A stretch of 64,000 nucleotides of DNA from Desulfatibacillum sp. (GTDB lineage: Bacteria; Desulfobacterota; Desulfobacteria; Desulfobacterales; Desulfatibacillaceae), in contig JAEINP010000012.1 of NCBI GenBank assembly GCA_016342355.1, positions 1 to 64,000 on the forward strand, read 5' to 3'. The notes below the pieces were generated by a model. It saw only the letters and a program-made list of their open reading frames with translations. It was not told where the DNA came from and did not search any database. Shown in pieces: positions 1 to 9,122 of this stretch; position 1 is the first letter of the stretch; the number at the start of each line of letters is the position of its first letter. A program made the position numbers and the translations under genes.

Positions 1-219
1 GCCATTGACGGCTCCCTGATTGACGCCACCCTTTCCATGCACTGGGCTGATTATCGCAGAAAATCCAACAAAGCCAAAGTTCACGTGGGCTTTGACATAA
101 ACCGCTCCATTCCCAGAAAGGTTTACCTTACCACGGGAAAAGGCGCGGAAAGACCTTTCGATCTGCCTGAAATGGGCTTGTTCATGGGCTTTGCGGGACA
201 TCCGTCAAAAAGTGAGTAA
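1..219 (+). pseudogene. IS4-like transposase fragment, open at left edge
   Basis: The frame is open from base 1 and reads AIDGSLIDATLS followed by a WADYRRKSNKAKVHVGFD stretch. This matches the DDE-domain core of IS4-type transposases, where DG(T/S)LID precedes a conserved KxHxGFD segment. The transposase-like text stops around ERPF near base 160. The remaining 20 codons to the stop do not look like a transposase, and the C-terminal catalytic Glu region is missing. I therefore read it as a truncated insertion-sequence remnant. The part left of the window is unseen. Confidence 0.6.
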
Positions 220-615
220 CTTGGTTTTTGGACATATTGGGGTCGCATCCTGCGGGTTGGAGGTTGGGATAAATTTCGGTGACTTGGTCGGCTGTTTTTG
301 AGTATTGGCCGAGTTTAAAAAAATGCATGGCGGTTAAGGCCAATTCGATTGCTTTACGAATGGTCCGGGAGGATACACCACGGCTCTTAATGGCAACCTG
401 GCATCTCCGCATCCTTTACGGTTTGTAAACAGCTTTTACGCTTTTTTGTTGTCCGTGAAATTCAAAAATTGACATGAACAAAAATTATATTTTATATCAA
501 GTAGTTAGATTGAGCTATGGATTTTGGTTTTGTGGTACGGATCGTGCTCCTGGTTAGAATTGGAACCAGCCAACAACGGCTGGCCGACCATTCACCCTAA
601 GGCAAGGGGGTAGCC
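220..615. other. Intergenic stretch with degenerate sequence
   Basis: There is no convincing gene here. A 76-codon minus-strand frame (412 to 182) overlaps the transposase remnant, has no recognisable domain and lacks a good ribosome binding site. It may be debris of the same mobile element. The right part is AT-rich and holds the promoter of the downstream stress-protein gene. Confidence 0.4.
469..498 (+). promoter_or_regulatory. Candidate sigma-70 promoter for the universal stress gene
   Basis: A perfect -35 TTGACA (469-474) lies 17 to 18 bases before an AT-rich -10 (TTATAT/TATATC, 492-498). The predicted start is about 110 bases before the ATG at 616. This is a motif match only. Confidence 0.45.
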
Positions 616-1566
616 ATGAACGAATCACCCAAAAGAATTTTGTTAGCGCTGGACGGCTCCGAGCAATCATACAACGCCGTGGAATATGCAGCCGGAGTTC
701 TGGCGCCGGGACAAGCCCATTTTGTCCTGTATCACGTGTTGCCGACTGTTCCCGACATTTACTATGACCTGGACGCCTATGCCGGAGGAAGGGCATGGAT
801 CCACACCAGCCACGCGTGGTATGTAGGTCAGAAAAAGCAAATGGAAGACTTCATGAAAATGGCTCAAAGCGCCCTGGAAAAGGCGGGGCATCCCCCGGAA
901 AACATCTCCGTGGACATCCACGAAAAAAAGGTGGGGATCGCCCGGGACATTGCCTACGAAGTGCAATCCGGATACGATGCCGTGGTATTGGGTCGGACCG
1001 GCATAAGCAGGATTAAGGACATTGTCCTGGGAAGCGTGGCGAACAAACTGTTGGGCAGGATTTCCGGCACGGCGGTCTGGTTCGTGGGCGGACAGCCCAA
1101 GCCCGGAAAGATCCTGATTGCGGTGGATCCTTCGGAAGGCGCACAGAGGGCCGTGGAACAGGCCGTAGCCATGAATCAGGGCAAGGATACCGAATACATC
1201 CTTCTGCACGTACAGCGCGGCCTCATGCAGTTTGCGCCGGTCATGGTGGAAGCCAGGATGACCCTGGAGGAAACAGAACTGCAAGCCAAACTCCAGGAGC
1301 ATCAAAAGGACCAGCAGGTTTTTGTGGAAAGGTTGAAAGAGCGGTTGGTGGCTGAAGGAGTTCCCGAAGACAAAGTCCGCACCCATGTGATCACCGGAGC
1401 ATACAGCCGGGCCGAGGCCATTGTGGATTATGCCTCGAAAAATGATATCGGCACCATTGTGGTGGGCCGCAGGGGCCTGTCCAAGGTTCAGGAATTTTTC
1501 ATGGGCCGGGTGGGTTACAAGGTCATGCAGTTGGCCTACCGGTCTGCTGTTTGGGTGGTTGCCTGA
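616..1566 (+). CDS. Tandem universal stress protein (two UspA domains)
   Basis: This is a 316-residue cytoplasmic protein with two UspA folds, about residues 5-155 and 160-316. Domain 1 carries the ATP-binding motif G-x2-G-x9-G-S (GRTGISRI...LGS). Domain 2 has the same motif with Arg in place of Ser/Thr (GRRGLSK...MGR), so nucleotide binding may differ between halves. Tandem Usp proteins bind ATP and help cells survive stress or energy limitation; partners are unknown here. The start follows a good AAGGGGG ribosome site. The 3' end overlaps the convergent lnt gene by 44 bases. Confidence 0.9.
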   Translation: MNESPKRILLALDGSEQSYNAVEYAAGVLAPGQAHFVLYHVLPTVPDIYYDLDAYAGGRAWIHTSHAWYVGQKKQMEDFMKMAQSALEKAGHPPENISVDIHEKKVGIARDIAYEVQSGYDAVVLGRTGISRIKDIVLGSVANKLLGRISGTAVWFVGGQPKPGKILIAVDPSEGAQRAVEQAVAMNQGKDTEYILLHVQRGLMQFAPVMVEARMTLEETELQAKLQEHQKDQQVFVERLKERLVAEGVPEDKVRTHVITGAYSRAEAIVDYASKNDIGTIVVGRRGLSKVQEFFMGRVGYKVMQLAYRSAVWVVA

Positions 1567-3082
1567 CAGTCATGCGGATTTTTAGTTGCCGGCGTGTCAG
1601 AAAGCCGACTAACACAGCCAGGCCCGCCAGGTACACCACCCAGCTTCCGAAGCAGGAAAATGGGGTGAGTTTGTCCGACGGAGTGCAAATGCCCCGGATC
1701 ATCTGGGGTTTGCCCAGGTCTGATTGGGCTTCCACGCTTCCGTCCGGGGCGATGATGGCGCAAAACCCGCTATTGGAAGCCCGAAGCACATAGCGCCTGT
1801 TTTCTATGGCGCGCATGCGGGCTGCGTCCAGGTGCATATACGGCATGGTGGAGTTGAACCAGGAGTCATTGGAAAGATTCACCAGCACCCGGGCTCCATC
1901 GCACACGGATTTGCGGACATGGCCGGGATACAGGATTTCAAAGCAAATGGACGCCCCGATTTTTCCCAGGGAGGTGTCCATGCATAAAGGCGAAAGCCCG
2001 GGGATAAACTGGGATGGCGCGGTGTAATAATCCCCCAGGACATCCCCTGCCGGAGCATTTTCCGCATAGGGCAGCAAAATGTGCTTGTCGTAGGCAGTCA
2101 CACGGCCCTGCCCGGAAATAAAAAAGGCCGTGTTAAAGGTTCCCTGGCCGTTTGGCGGTTTTCTTAACCCGCCGGAAATTAACAGGTTATTGGGACCTAT
2201 GGCGCGGATTACATCCCGGAAAAAATTATCATCCACCCTGGTGCTGGAATTGAGTACGGTTTCCGGCCACATCACAATGCCCGGCGGGGTGATGGAATCC
2301 AGCTCGGAGAGTTTTACATAGGTTCTGATGCGGTTGGCAAAGCCCAGGCCGCTCCACCGATCCTTTTGGGAAAAACAGGCCTGAACCAGGGTGGCCTGGA
2401 TAGGCTGTCCGGCAGGTTCTTTTTCGTCGGGAAGAAGGCGCACAATCCCGTAAACATGGGGCATGGCGAAAGCCAGAAAAAGCAGCCCCACGGCAAACCT
2501 GTTTTTTTTCAGGCATGCTCTCACATCCCTGATTTTTCCTTTCATAAATTCCCTGCCAAGATATCCAATCAGGGAATTGACCATAACCAGGAAAAATGAA
2601 ACCCCCAGCCCTCCGCACAGTTCCGCTATCTGAACGTAATACCTGCCGCCCAATGCGGCATAGCCCAAATCCGCCCAGGGAACCATGCATGGAATCACCT
2701 GTTTGAGAAACTCCATGCAAGCCCATAGGCCCGGGACAACCAGGGCATAAAAAAACAAACTATCCCTTTTCAGGTAACCATAAGCCAGGGCAAAGCAACT
2801 AAACAATAAGCCATAGGGCAGGATAGCGAACGCGGAGACAAAGAAAAGCGCCGTGGTCCAGGTTTTTTCGTACTCATGGATCAGGGCGTAAAAAAGCCAG
2901 TGGGCCGTACCCAACACCATGCCCGCCCCGAATAGAAAGCCAAGGGCCGCATTTTTCCAGGGTTGGGAGGCTTTTTCCAAGGCCCAAAAAAATGGGACCA
3001 ACGCAAAAAAGCAAAGCCACCAAATAGAAAAAAACGGGAAAGACAAAGTATAGAGAATTGATGCAACCAGTGTAAAAAACAT
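1523..3082 (-). CDS. lnt: Apolipoprotein N-acyltransferase
   Basis: This is a 519-residue inner-membrane enzyme that adds the third acyl chain to the N-terminal cysteine of lipoproteins. About six hydrophobic helices fill residues 1-200, followed by a nitrilase-type domain (about 225-480) and a C-terminal anchor helix. The catalytic Glu-Lys-Cys set is visible as WPE, YDKHILLPYAE and ASICFE. The length is normal for Lnt. The start has AAGGGG a few bases upstream. Several lipoproteins in this window would be substrates. The last 44 bases overlap the stress-protein gene, which runs towards it. Confidence 0.93.
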   Translation of the reverse strand: MFFTLVASILYTLSFPFFSIWWLCFFALVPFFWALEKASQPWKNAALGFLFGAGMVLGTAHWLFYALIHEYEKTWTTALFFVSAFAILPYGLLFSCFALAYGYLKRDSLFFYALVVPGLWACMEFLKQVIPCMVPWADLGYAALGGRYYVQIAELCGGLGVSFFLVMVNSLIGYLGREFMKGKIRDVRACLKKNRFAVGLLFLAFAMPHVYGIVRLLPDEKEPAGQPIQATLVQACFSQKDRWSGLGFANRIRTYVKLSELDSITPPGIVMWPETVLNSSTRVDDNFFRDVIRAIGPNNLLISGGLRKPPNGQGTFNTAFFISGQGRVTAYDKHILLPYAENAPAGDVLGDYYTAPSQFIPGLSPLCMDTSLGKIGASICFEILYPGHVRKSVCDGARVLVNLSNDSWFNSTMPYMHLDAARMRAIENRRYVLRASNSGFCAIIAPDGSVEAQSDLGKPQMIRGICTPSDKLTPFSCFGSWVVYLAGLAVLVGFLTRRQLKIRMTVRQPPKQQTGRPTA

Positions 3083-3656
3083 ACTGCCCCTTACAGGAGT
3101 GTTTTTGCTTCCTGTTCCAATGGAAAAAACTATCTCCTGCCGTTGGGTTCGGGAATGATTGGGGTTTTCATAAGTGGCTGACTTTCTATTGCAAGAATAG
3201 CAGACAGCCCATCATGTTCATTGCAGTACCTGTATGCAGACATTTTGTAGCACAGGGCTGTCGATCCTGCAATTGGTATCAACCAGTTTTCTGGGGAGAA
3301 AAAATAACTCTCCTTTTTGCTTGAATCGTTTTAGGGCCTTGGTCCTGAAGCCCCTTCCACACATTATGGCGAAAAACCAAGGGACAATCCGGACACGCCC
3401 GAATTGTCCCTTGGTGGGTAATTTCCGCGCCAAGCTGTTTTCAACCTTCATGCCATTCCTGAAAATTGGGCTGTTTCCCAAAAAATATTGGCAAGCAGGC
3501 GTTCCCCTGTTGTACATTGGATGCACAAAAGGATTGCCTCTCGTCCAAATTCGGGTGATACTTTATTAGCTCCATGTCAGATGCTGGCCAGTCCCAAATA
3601 TGCGCCTTAAAAAGAAAACCGTGACAATAGCTAACGCGATGTAGGAGGTTTTTATA
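3083..3656. other. Intergenic region between lnt and a secreted-protein gene
   Basis: There is no supported gene. The region is shared upstream DNA of two divergent genes. Its only distinct structure is the 13-bp inverted repeat at 3376-3415. Open frames of up to 111 codons on both strands lack recognisable domains and ribosome sites. Confidence 0.5.
3376..3415. repeat. Perfect 13-bp inverted repeat, 14-base spacer
   Basis: The arm ACCAAGGGACAAT (3376-3388) is mirrored perfectly by ATTGTCCCTTGGT (3403-3415). There is no T-run after either arm, so a simple intrinsic terminator is unlikely. It could be an operator, an mRNA hairpin or the end of a small mobile element. Confidence 0.75.
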
Positions 3657-4580
3657 ATGAATCATGCAATCAAGACATTGGCGACATGCATCCTAATTGC
3701 GGGTCTGATTTTGGCCTCGCCTGCGATGGCTACGGCGGCGGAACCCTCCGAATCGCATACCAAAGCCCTGCAATCGATGATCAGCGACCTGGAAAGCGCC
3801 ATTAAGGACGCTGACAAGAGAATGATCGCCCACCCCAGTTTTCTGGACGAGCTCAGGGTCTTGGTGGAGCGTTACAAGGCAAAGATCCGGCAGGTTTTTT
3901 TCTCGGATGATTTCAAGGACGGCAACTACAAGTCTTCGCCCCAGTGGACGGTTGACTCCGGTTTTTTTATTGTCACGCCCGATAAGCGCCTTCGCAGTCA
4001 GGTGAACGAAAAAAAATCCGTGTCCCAAAAGAAGGAAGTAGACCAGGGCCAGGAGGTCTTCAACATCTTAAGGGGGGTTTTGGACGCCGCCACAGATAAT
4101 AAAACGTCCCGGGAGCCCGCCGCGCCAAGCCCAAAAGAATACGAGGGCAAGTCTGTTATCCAAACCAAATGCTCTATTCCAGCGGCTTTTGAAGTGGATG
4201 TGTCTTTTGTTGCGGAACCATCCCAGGGGGCCATGGAAATGGTTTTGAGAGGCGGAAGCCCGGCCCAGAATCTTTATCGCCTTGTTTATAACGCCTCTCC
4301 TTCCCAGGATCGCCCCCTGCAAATCATCCGGGAAAAGGGAGGGCGCAGCTACATCATTGATACGGCGGCTGAGTATCCCAACCTGGAGGACGGCGCTTTG
4401 CACCAGATCCAGTGGACCAGGGATGTCAATGGCAATATGCTGGTTATGGTGGACGGAAAAACCGTCATCAAGACCGTGGAGTTGTTCTATCGCGATTCCT
4501 TTACCGGGTTCGCCCTGGCAAACCAGGGCGGGGTTTGGGAATGGGATTCGGTCAAGATACTTCAGCCTTTGACAAAATAA
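3657..4580 (+). CDS. Secreted protein of unknown function, jelly-roll-like C-terminus
   Basis: This is a 307-residue protein with a clear Sec signal peptide (MNHAIK, then a hydrophobic core ending near AMATAAE). Residues 30-75 look helical or coiled-coil. From about residue 80 a segment beginning FSDDFKDGNY..WTV resembles the opening of LamG/DUF1080-type beta-sandwich domains, seen in many secreted Desulfobacterota proteins. The ligand is unknown. AGGAGG sits 8 bases before the ATG. A DUF2959 lipoprotein gene follows 68 bases later on the same strand, so the two may be co-transcribed. Confidence 0.7.
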   Translation: MNHAIKTLATCILIAGLILASPAMATAAEPSESHTKALQSMISDLESAIKDADKRMIAHPSFLDELRVLVERYKAKIRQVFFSDDFKDGNYKSSPQWTVDSGFFIVTPDKRLRSQVNEKKSVSQKKEVDQGQEVFNILRGVLDAATDNKTSREPAAPSPKEYEGKSVIQTKCSIPAAFEVDVSFVAEPSQGAMEMVLRGGSPAQNLYRLVYNASPSQDRPLQIIREKGGRSYIIDTAAEYPNLEDGALHQIQWTRDVNGNMLVMVDGKTVIKTVELFYRDSFTGFALANQGGVWEWDSVKILQPLTK

Positions 4581-4648
4581 GCCCATGGCCGCGGCTGGCG
4601 GACCATTTTAAACAGGATTTACCCTTTGACAGATTATGGGAGTGTAAA

Positions 4649-5320
4649 ATGTTGTACGAAAATAGCCGGTTAACTAAAATTGCCGTCCTCTTGATTACTG
4701 TTTCGGCGCTTATGCTTTTAGGGGCGTGCGCATCGACCTACTATAACGCCATGGAAAAGGTGGGCGTTCATAAACGCGATATTCTGGTGGATAGAGTGGA
4801 GAACGCCCGGGACGCCCAGTCTGATGCTCAGGAACAATTCAAGTCCGCCCTGGAACAATTCCGCAGCGTGGTGAATGTGGAACCCAGTGACCTGAGTGAG
4901 GCCTATGAACGACTAAATGCAGAATATGAAGCCAGCGAAAACGCCGCTGAAAAGGTGTCCGATAGGATCGACAGCATTGAATCAGTCGCCGATGCATTGT
5001 TTACAGAGTGGGAAGAAGAACTGGAGTTGTACAAACGGGCTGATTTAAAAGCGAAAAGCAGAAAACAAATGCTGGCCACAAAAAGCCAGTATAATAAAAT
5101 GCTGGCAAGCATGCACCGGGCGGAAAAAAGCATGGCGCCTGTTCTATCGTCCTTTCAGGACAATGTTCTTTTTCTCAAGCACAATCTCAACGCCCAGGCA
5201 ATCAGCTCTTTGCGCTCCGAATTCTCTTCCATGAAGGGCGAAATTGACAGCCTGATCAAGAATATGAACGAGGCCATCGAGTCTTCCAACCGGTTTATTG
5301 CGGACATAAAGACAAATTGA
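4649..5320 (+). CDS. DUF2959 family lipoprotein
   Basis: This is a 223-residue predicted lipoprotein. A short N-terminus is followed by a hydrophobic stretch and a lipobox LLGAC with the lipidated Cys27. The mature part (KRDILVDRVENARDAQ...LKHNLNAQAI) matches the DUF2959 family and is mostly long helices likely to form a coiled coil. The role is unknown, but it is probably anchored in the periplasm. I start at 4649 rather than an upstream in-frame codon because only this start gives a signal peptide, with GGGAG six bases upstream. Confidence 0.8.
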   Translation: MLYENSRLTKIAVLLITVSALMLLGACASTYYNAMEKVGVHKRDILVDRVENARDAQSDAQEQFKSALEQFRSVVNVEPSDLSEAYERLNAEYEASENAAEKVSDRIDSIESVADALFTEWEEELELYKRADLKAKSRKQMLATKSQYNKMLASMHRAEKSMAPVLSSFQDNVLFLKHNLNAQAISSLRSEFSSMKGEIDSLIKNMNEAIESSNRFIADIKTN

Positions 5321-5418
5321 GCCGAAAACCGTTGCCGGGTGAGTTCCTCATATACAATTGCCCATAAATGGCGGAGTGGGACAAGGTTCAAGGCCCCCGG
5401 GCATCAAACGGAGAAAAT

Positions 5419-5883
5419 ATGAACTTACACATTTTGTGGCTGGTGCTTATCGCCCAGGCAATTCATGTAATCCTGGAGGAAAACCCCCGGTTTGTGGAGT
5501 GGGCAAGGGGGTATAATCCGGATTTTAGCAGAAAACAGTTTCTCCTGGGGAACGGGGTGATCGGCGGATACATTGTGTTTTCCATTCTGCTGGCAGTCTT
5601 TCTCCCCGGCAAATGGACCCTGGCCTTGGGCCTTTCCACAGCCAGCTATATTGTCTTTAACTTTTTGTACCATGCCGCAACCACCCTGGCTTCGGGAGTG
5701 TATTCGCCCGGAGTGGTGACGGGCGGAGGCATCAACGTACCCGTGGCCCTGTATGTTTACCTGCATTTTTACAATGCGGGGGCCGTAGGGGTTTTCACGG
5801 CGGGCGTGTCCGTTTTCCTGGGGTTTCTACCCATGATCCTCATCCTCAAAAACATCGGCATGAAGCCCCATCACCACGCATAA
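5419..5883 (+). CDS. HXXEE-domain membrane protein
   Basis: This is a 154-residue protein with about four membrane segments. It carries the family signature near the N-terminus, HVILEE (His-x2-x-Glu-Glu type), which defines the HXXEE domain family of unknown function. The ATG at 5419 follows GGAGAAAAT; an upstream in-frame ATG at 5368 would only add polar residues. It is followed 17 bases later by a strong terminator shared with the convergent glnA. Confidence 0.7.
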   Translation: MNLHILWLVLIAQAIHVILEENPRFVEWARGYNPDFSRKQFLLGNGVIGGYIVFSILLAVFLPGKWTLALGLSTASYIVFNFLYHAATTLASGVYSPGVVTGGGINVPVALYVYLHFYNAGAVGVFTAGVSVFLGFLPMILILKNIGMKPHHHA

Positions 5884-5900
5884 ACATTCCCAAAAAAATC

Positions 5901-5937
5901 CGGGGGAGGCCCCTTTTCAGGAGCCTCCCCCGTTTTA
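5901..5937. terminator. Bidirectional intrinsic terminator
   Basis: A 10-bp perfect GC stem (CGGGGGAGGC 5901-5910 with GCCTCCCCCG 5923-5932) is followed by TTTT on the right and preceded by seven A on the left. It can therefore stop both the HXXEE gene and glnA. Confidence 0.85.
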
Positions 5938-5978
5938 TTCGCCGCCAAGGCATCTGTTTTCAGATGCCCACATGCAGT

Positions 5979-7391
5979 TTAAATGTCATAGTACAGGAAG
6001 AATTCGTGCGGATGGGGACGCAGGTTGACAGCGTTGACTTCGTTTTCCATCTTGTAGTCGATCCACATGTCAATGGCGTCCTGGGTAAACACGTCGCCCT
6101 TAAGCAGGAATTCACAGTCTTCCTTAAGTCCTTCCAGAGCTTCGCCCAGGGAGCCGGGAGCGGAAGGGATGTTGGCCAGTTCTTCTCTTGGCAATGCGTA
6201 AATATCTTTATCCAGGGGCTGACCCGGATCAATTTTGTTCTGGATGCCATCAAGAACAGCCATGAGCACGGCGGAGAATGCCAGGTAGCCGTTGCAGGAC
6301 GGGTCAGGGGTCCGGAACTCAACTCTCTTAGCCTTGGGCGAAGAGGAATACATGGGGATACGCACCGCGGCGGAACGGTTCCGGCTGGAGTAAGCCAGGT
6401 TCACGGGAGCTTCAAAGCCCGGCACCAGTCTCTTGTAAGAGTTGGTGGTGGGGTTGGTAAAAGCGCACAACGCCTTGCAATGCTTCAAGATGCCGCCGAT
6501 GGCGTACAAGGCGTTTTGGGAGACTCCGGCGTATTTGTCGCCTGCGAAAGTGGGCTGGCCGTCTTTCCAGATGCTGATATGGGTGTGCATGCCCGAGCCA
6601 TTGTCGCCATAAAGGGGCTTGGGCATAAAGGTGACGGTGTGCCCGGCCTTGTAAGCCACGTTTTTCAAGACATACTTGAACCACATGAGCTGGTCGGCCA
6701 TCTGCAGCAAGGGAGCAAAACGCATGTCGATTTCAGACTGGCCTGCGGTTGCCACTTCGTGATGCTGACATTCCACGGCGATTCCCAGCTCTTCCAGGGT
6801 CAGCATCATCGTGGAGCGCAGATCCTGAAACTTATCCATGGGCGGTACAGGGAAGTAGGCTTGTTTGTGGCGGGGCTTGTAACCCAGGTTGGGCTCTTCG
6901 CAACGGCCGGTGTTCCATGCGCCTTCCACGGAATCCACTTCATAGAAACTGCCGTTGGAGGCGGATTCGAACTGCACATTGTCGAAGATAAAGAACTCGG
7001 CTTCAGGGCCGATGTATGCCGTATCGCCAATGCCGGTGCTCTTGAGGTAGGCTTCGGCCTTTCTGGCGATATTGCGCGGGTCCCTGGAATATGGTTCGCC
7101 CGTGATGGGGTCCTTAATGTCGCCGATGAGCACCAGGGTGGTATGGGCGAAAAAGGGATCGATCAGGGCCGTGGAAGCATCGGGCACCACCAGCATATCG
7201 CTGGCGTGGATGGGCTGCCACCCACGGATACTGGAGGCGTCAAAGCCAAAACCTTCTTCAAAACTATCCTCGGAAAGCTCGCACAGGGGCACGGAAAAAT
7301 GCTGCCACAGACCGGGAAAATCCATAAAACGAATGTCCACTTCCCTGACGCCTTTTTCCTTTGCAAACTCCAATACCTCTTTGGGTGTCAT
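5979..7391 (-). CDS. glnA: Glutamine synthetase, type I
   Basis: This is a 470-residue enzyme that condenses ammonia and glutamate to glutamine with ATP; it is a dodecamer in the cytoplasm. Hallmarks visible are the N-terminal beta-grasp region (DIRFMDFPG), the metal/substrate motifs ([34 protein letters not shown]) and the adenylylation tyrosine in KDIYALP. The regulatory Tyr suggests GlnE-type control. AAGGAGG precedes the ATG. It is the last gene of glnD-amtB-glnK-glnA, 112 bases after glnK, so it may also have its own promoter. Confidence 0.97.
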   Translation of the reverse strand: MTPKEVLEFAKEKGVREVDIRFMDFPGLWQHFSVPLCELSEDSFEEGFGFDASSIRGWQPIHASDMLVVPDASTALIDPFFAHTTLVLIGDIKDPITGEPYSRDPRNIARKAEAYLKSTGIGDTAYIGPEAEFFIFDNVQFESASNGSFYEVDSVEGAWNTGRCEEPNLGYKPRHKQAYFPVPPMDKFQDLRSTMMLTLEELGIAVECQHHEVATAGQSEIDMRFAPLLQMADQLMWFKYVLKNVAYKAGHTVTFMPKPLYGDNGSGMHTHISIWKDGQPTFAGDKYAGVSQNALYAIGGILKHCKALCAFTNPTTNSYKRLVPGFEAPVNLAYSSRNRSAAVRIPMYSSSPKAKRVEFRTPDPSCNGYLAFSAVLMAVLDGIQNKIDPGQPLDKDIYALPREELANIPSAPGSLGEALEGLKEDCEFLLKGDVFTQDAIDMWIDYKMENEVNAVNLRPHPHEFFLYYDI

Positions 7392-7503
7392 AATACTTCC
7401 TCCTTGGTTGTGTTTGCGGCCTTCACCGCATTTTTGTGTATAAAAGAACCTTCATGTATTGTTTGTAGACCCGCTCGCCATGCCTAAAACCATGACAGTG
7501 GGA

Positions 7504-7860
<357 letters not shown>

Positions 7861-7892
7861 TTACTCCCTGGTGCATGTATCAAACGTTAGTC

Positions 7893-9110
7893 CTAAACGA
7901 TACGGTACCCTACCTCACTATGCTGGGAAAGGTCCAGGCCCTGATGCTCGTCTTCTTCATCAATCCTGAGACCCACAACTCCATCCACCACTTTCAGAAT
8001 GATGGCGGTCAGTATCAGGGAATATGCAATGGCCGCTACCGCACCAATGGCCTGGATTGCAAATTGTTTGGGGTTGCCGTAAAATAGGCCGTTTACTCCG
8101 CCAAAGGCCTCGCAAGCAAAAAGCCCGGTGGCCAACGCGCCCCACAAACCTCCTACGCCATGGATGCCAACAACGTCCAGGGCATCGTCATAACCCAACC
8201 TGCTTTTCATGACCACCGCGCCATAACACAACACGCCAGCTACCCCGCCGATCATGATGGATGCAACAGGCCCCACAAAGCCCGCCGCCGGGGTGATGGC
8301 CACCAAGCCCGCCACGGCGCCCGAAGCCGCGCCCAAGGTGGTGGGCTTGCCCTGATAAATCCATTCAGCAATGACCCAAAACACCGCGCCCGTTCCAGCG
8401 GCCACCTGGGTCACGAACAGGGCCATGGATGCTGTGCCGTTGGCAGCGAGGGCGCTTCCGGCGTTGAATCCAAACCACCCGAACCACAGGATGCCCGCCC
8501 CAAGAATGGTCAGGGGCAGGTTGTGGGGATGCATCTGCTCTGTGCCGTACCCTTTGCGTTTGCCCAAAAACAGGGCGCAAACCAGAGCCGCTATACCTGA
8601 GTTGATGTGGATGACCGTGCCGCCGGCAAAATCCAGGGCGCCCAGTTCGCGCAACCACCCGCCTTCGCCCCAAACCCAATGGCAGACAGGAAAATACACC
8701 AGGGTGGTCCACAAAATAGTGAATATCAAAAAGGCGGAAAACTTCATGCGTTCGGCAAAAGCGCCCGTAATAAGAGCCGGGGTAATGACCGCAAACATCA
8801 ACTGAAAGGCGCAAAACAGGATGTGCGGGATGGTGTCGGAATAAGGCCCGATATCCGCGCCCACGCCTGCCAGTCCCAAATACTTGGCGCCGCCCAGAAG
8901 CCCGCCTCCCATATCAGGGCCAAAGGCCATTGTATAGCCATAAAGAACCCACATGATGGACACCACGCCCATGATGATAAAACTGTGCATCATGGTTCCC
9001 AATACGTTCTTAGACCTGACCAGACCCCCGTAAAAAATCGCCAGACCCGGGGTCATAAAAAGAACCATGGCCGATGCGCACAACATCCATGCTATATCGC
9101 CGGAATTCAT
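7893..9110 (-). CDS. amtB: Ammonium transporter
   Basis: This is a 405-residue inner-membrane channel with about eleven helices, forming a trimer. The twin-His pore residues are seen in GGTVIHINSG and VVGIHGVGG. The phenylalanine gate and recruitment-site regions look normal for Amt/MEP/Rh. There is no obvious signal peptide. It lies 12 bases after glnD and 50 before glnK, the usual PII-coupled arrangement in which unmodified GlnK blocks the pore. Confidence 0.96.
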   Translation of the reverse strand: MNSGDIAWMLCASAMVLFMTPGLAIFYGGLVRSKNVLGTMMHSFIIMGVVSIMWVLYGYTMAFGPDMGGGLLGGAKYLGLAGVGADIGPYSDTIPHILFCAFQLMFAVITPALITGAFAERMKFSAFLIFTILWTTLVYFPVCHWVWGEGGWLRELGALDFAGGTVIHINSGIAALVCALFLGKRKGYGTEQMHPHNLPLTILGAGILWFGWFGFNAGSALAANGTASMALFVTQVAAGTGAVFWVIAEWIYQGKPTTLGAASGAVAGLVAITPAAGFVGPVASIMIGGVAGVLCYGAVVMKSRLGYDDALDVVGIHGVGGLWGALATGLFACEAFGGVNGLFYGNPKQFAIQAIGAVAAIAYSLILTAIILKVVDGVVGLRIDEEDEHQGLDLSQHSEVGYRIV

Positions 9111-9122
9111 CTAATACACTCC

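Noticed and set aside
182-412. 76-codon minus-strand frame near the left edge
   Set aside because: It overlaps a transposase remnant and has no domain or ribosome site; kept only as part of the intergenic description.
5964-7487. 507-codon plus-strand frame over glnA
   Set aside because: It is the antisense shadow of a clear glutamine synthetase gene, with no ribosome site or known domain.
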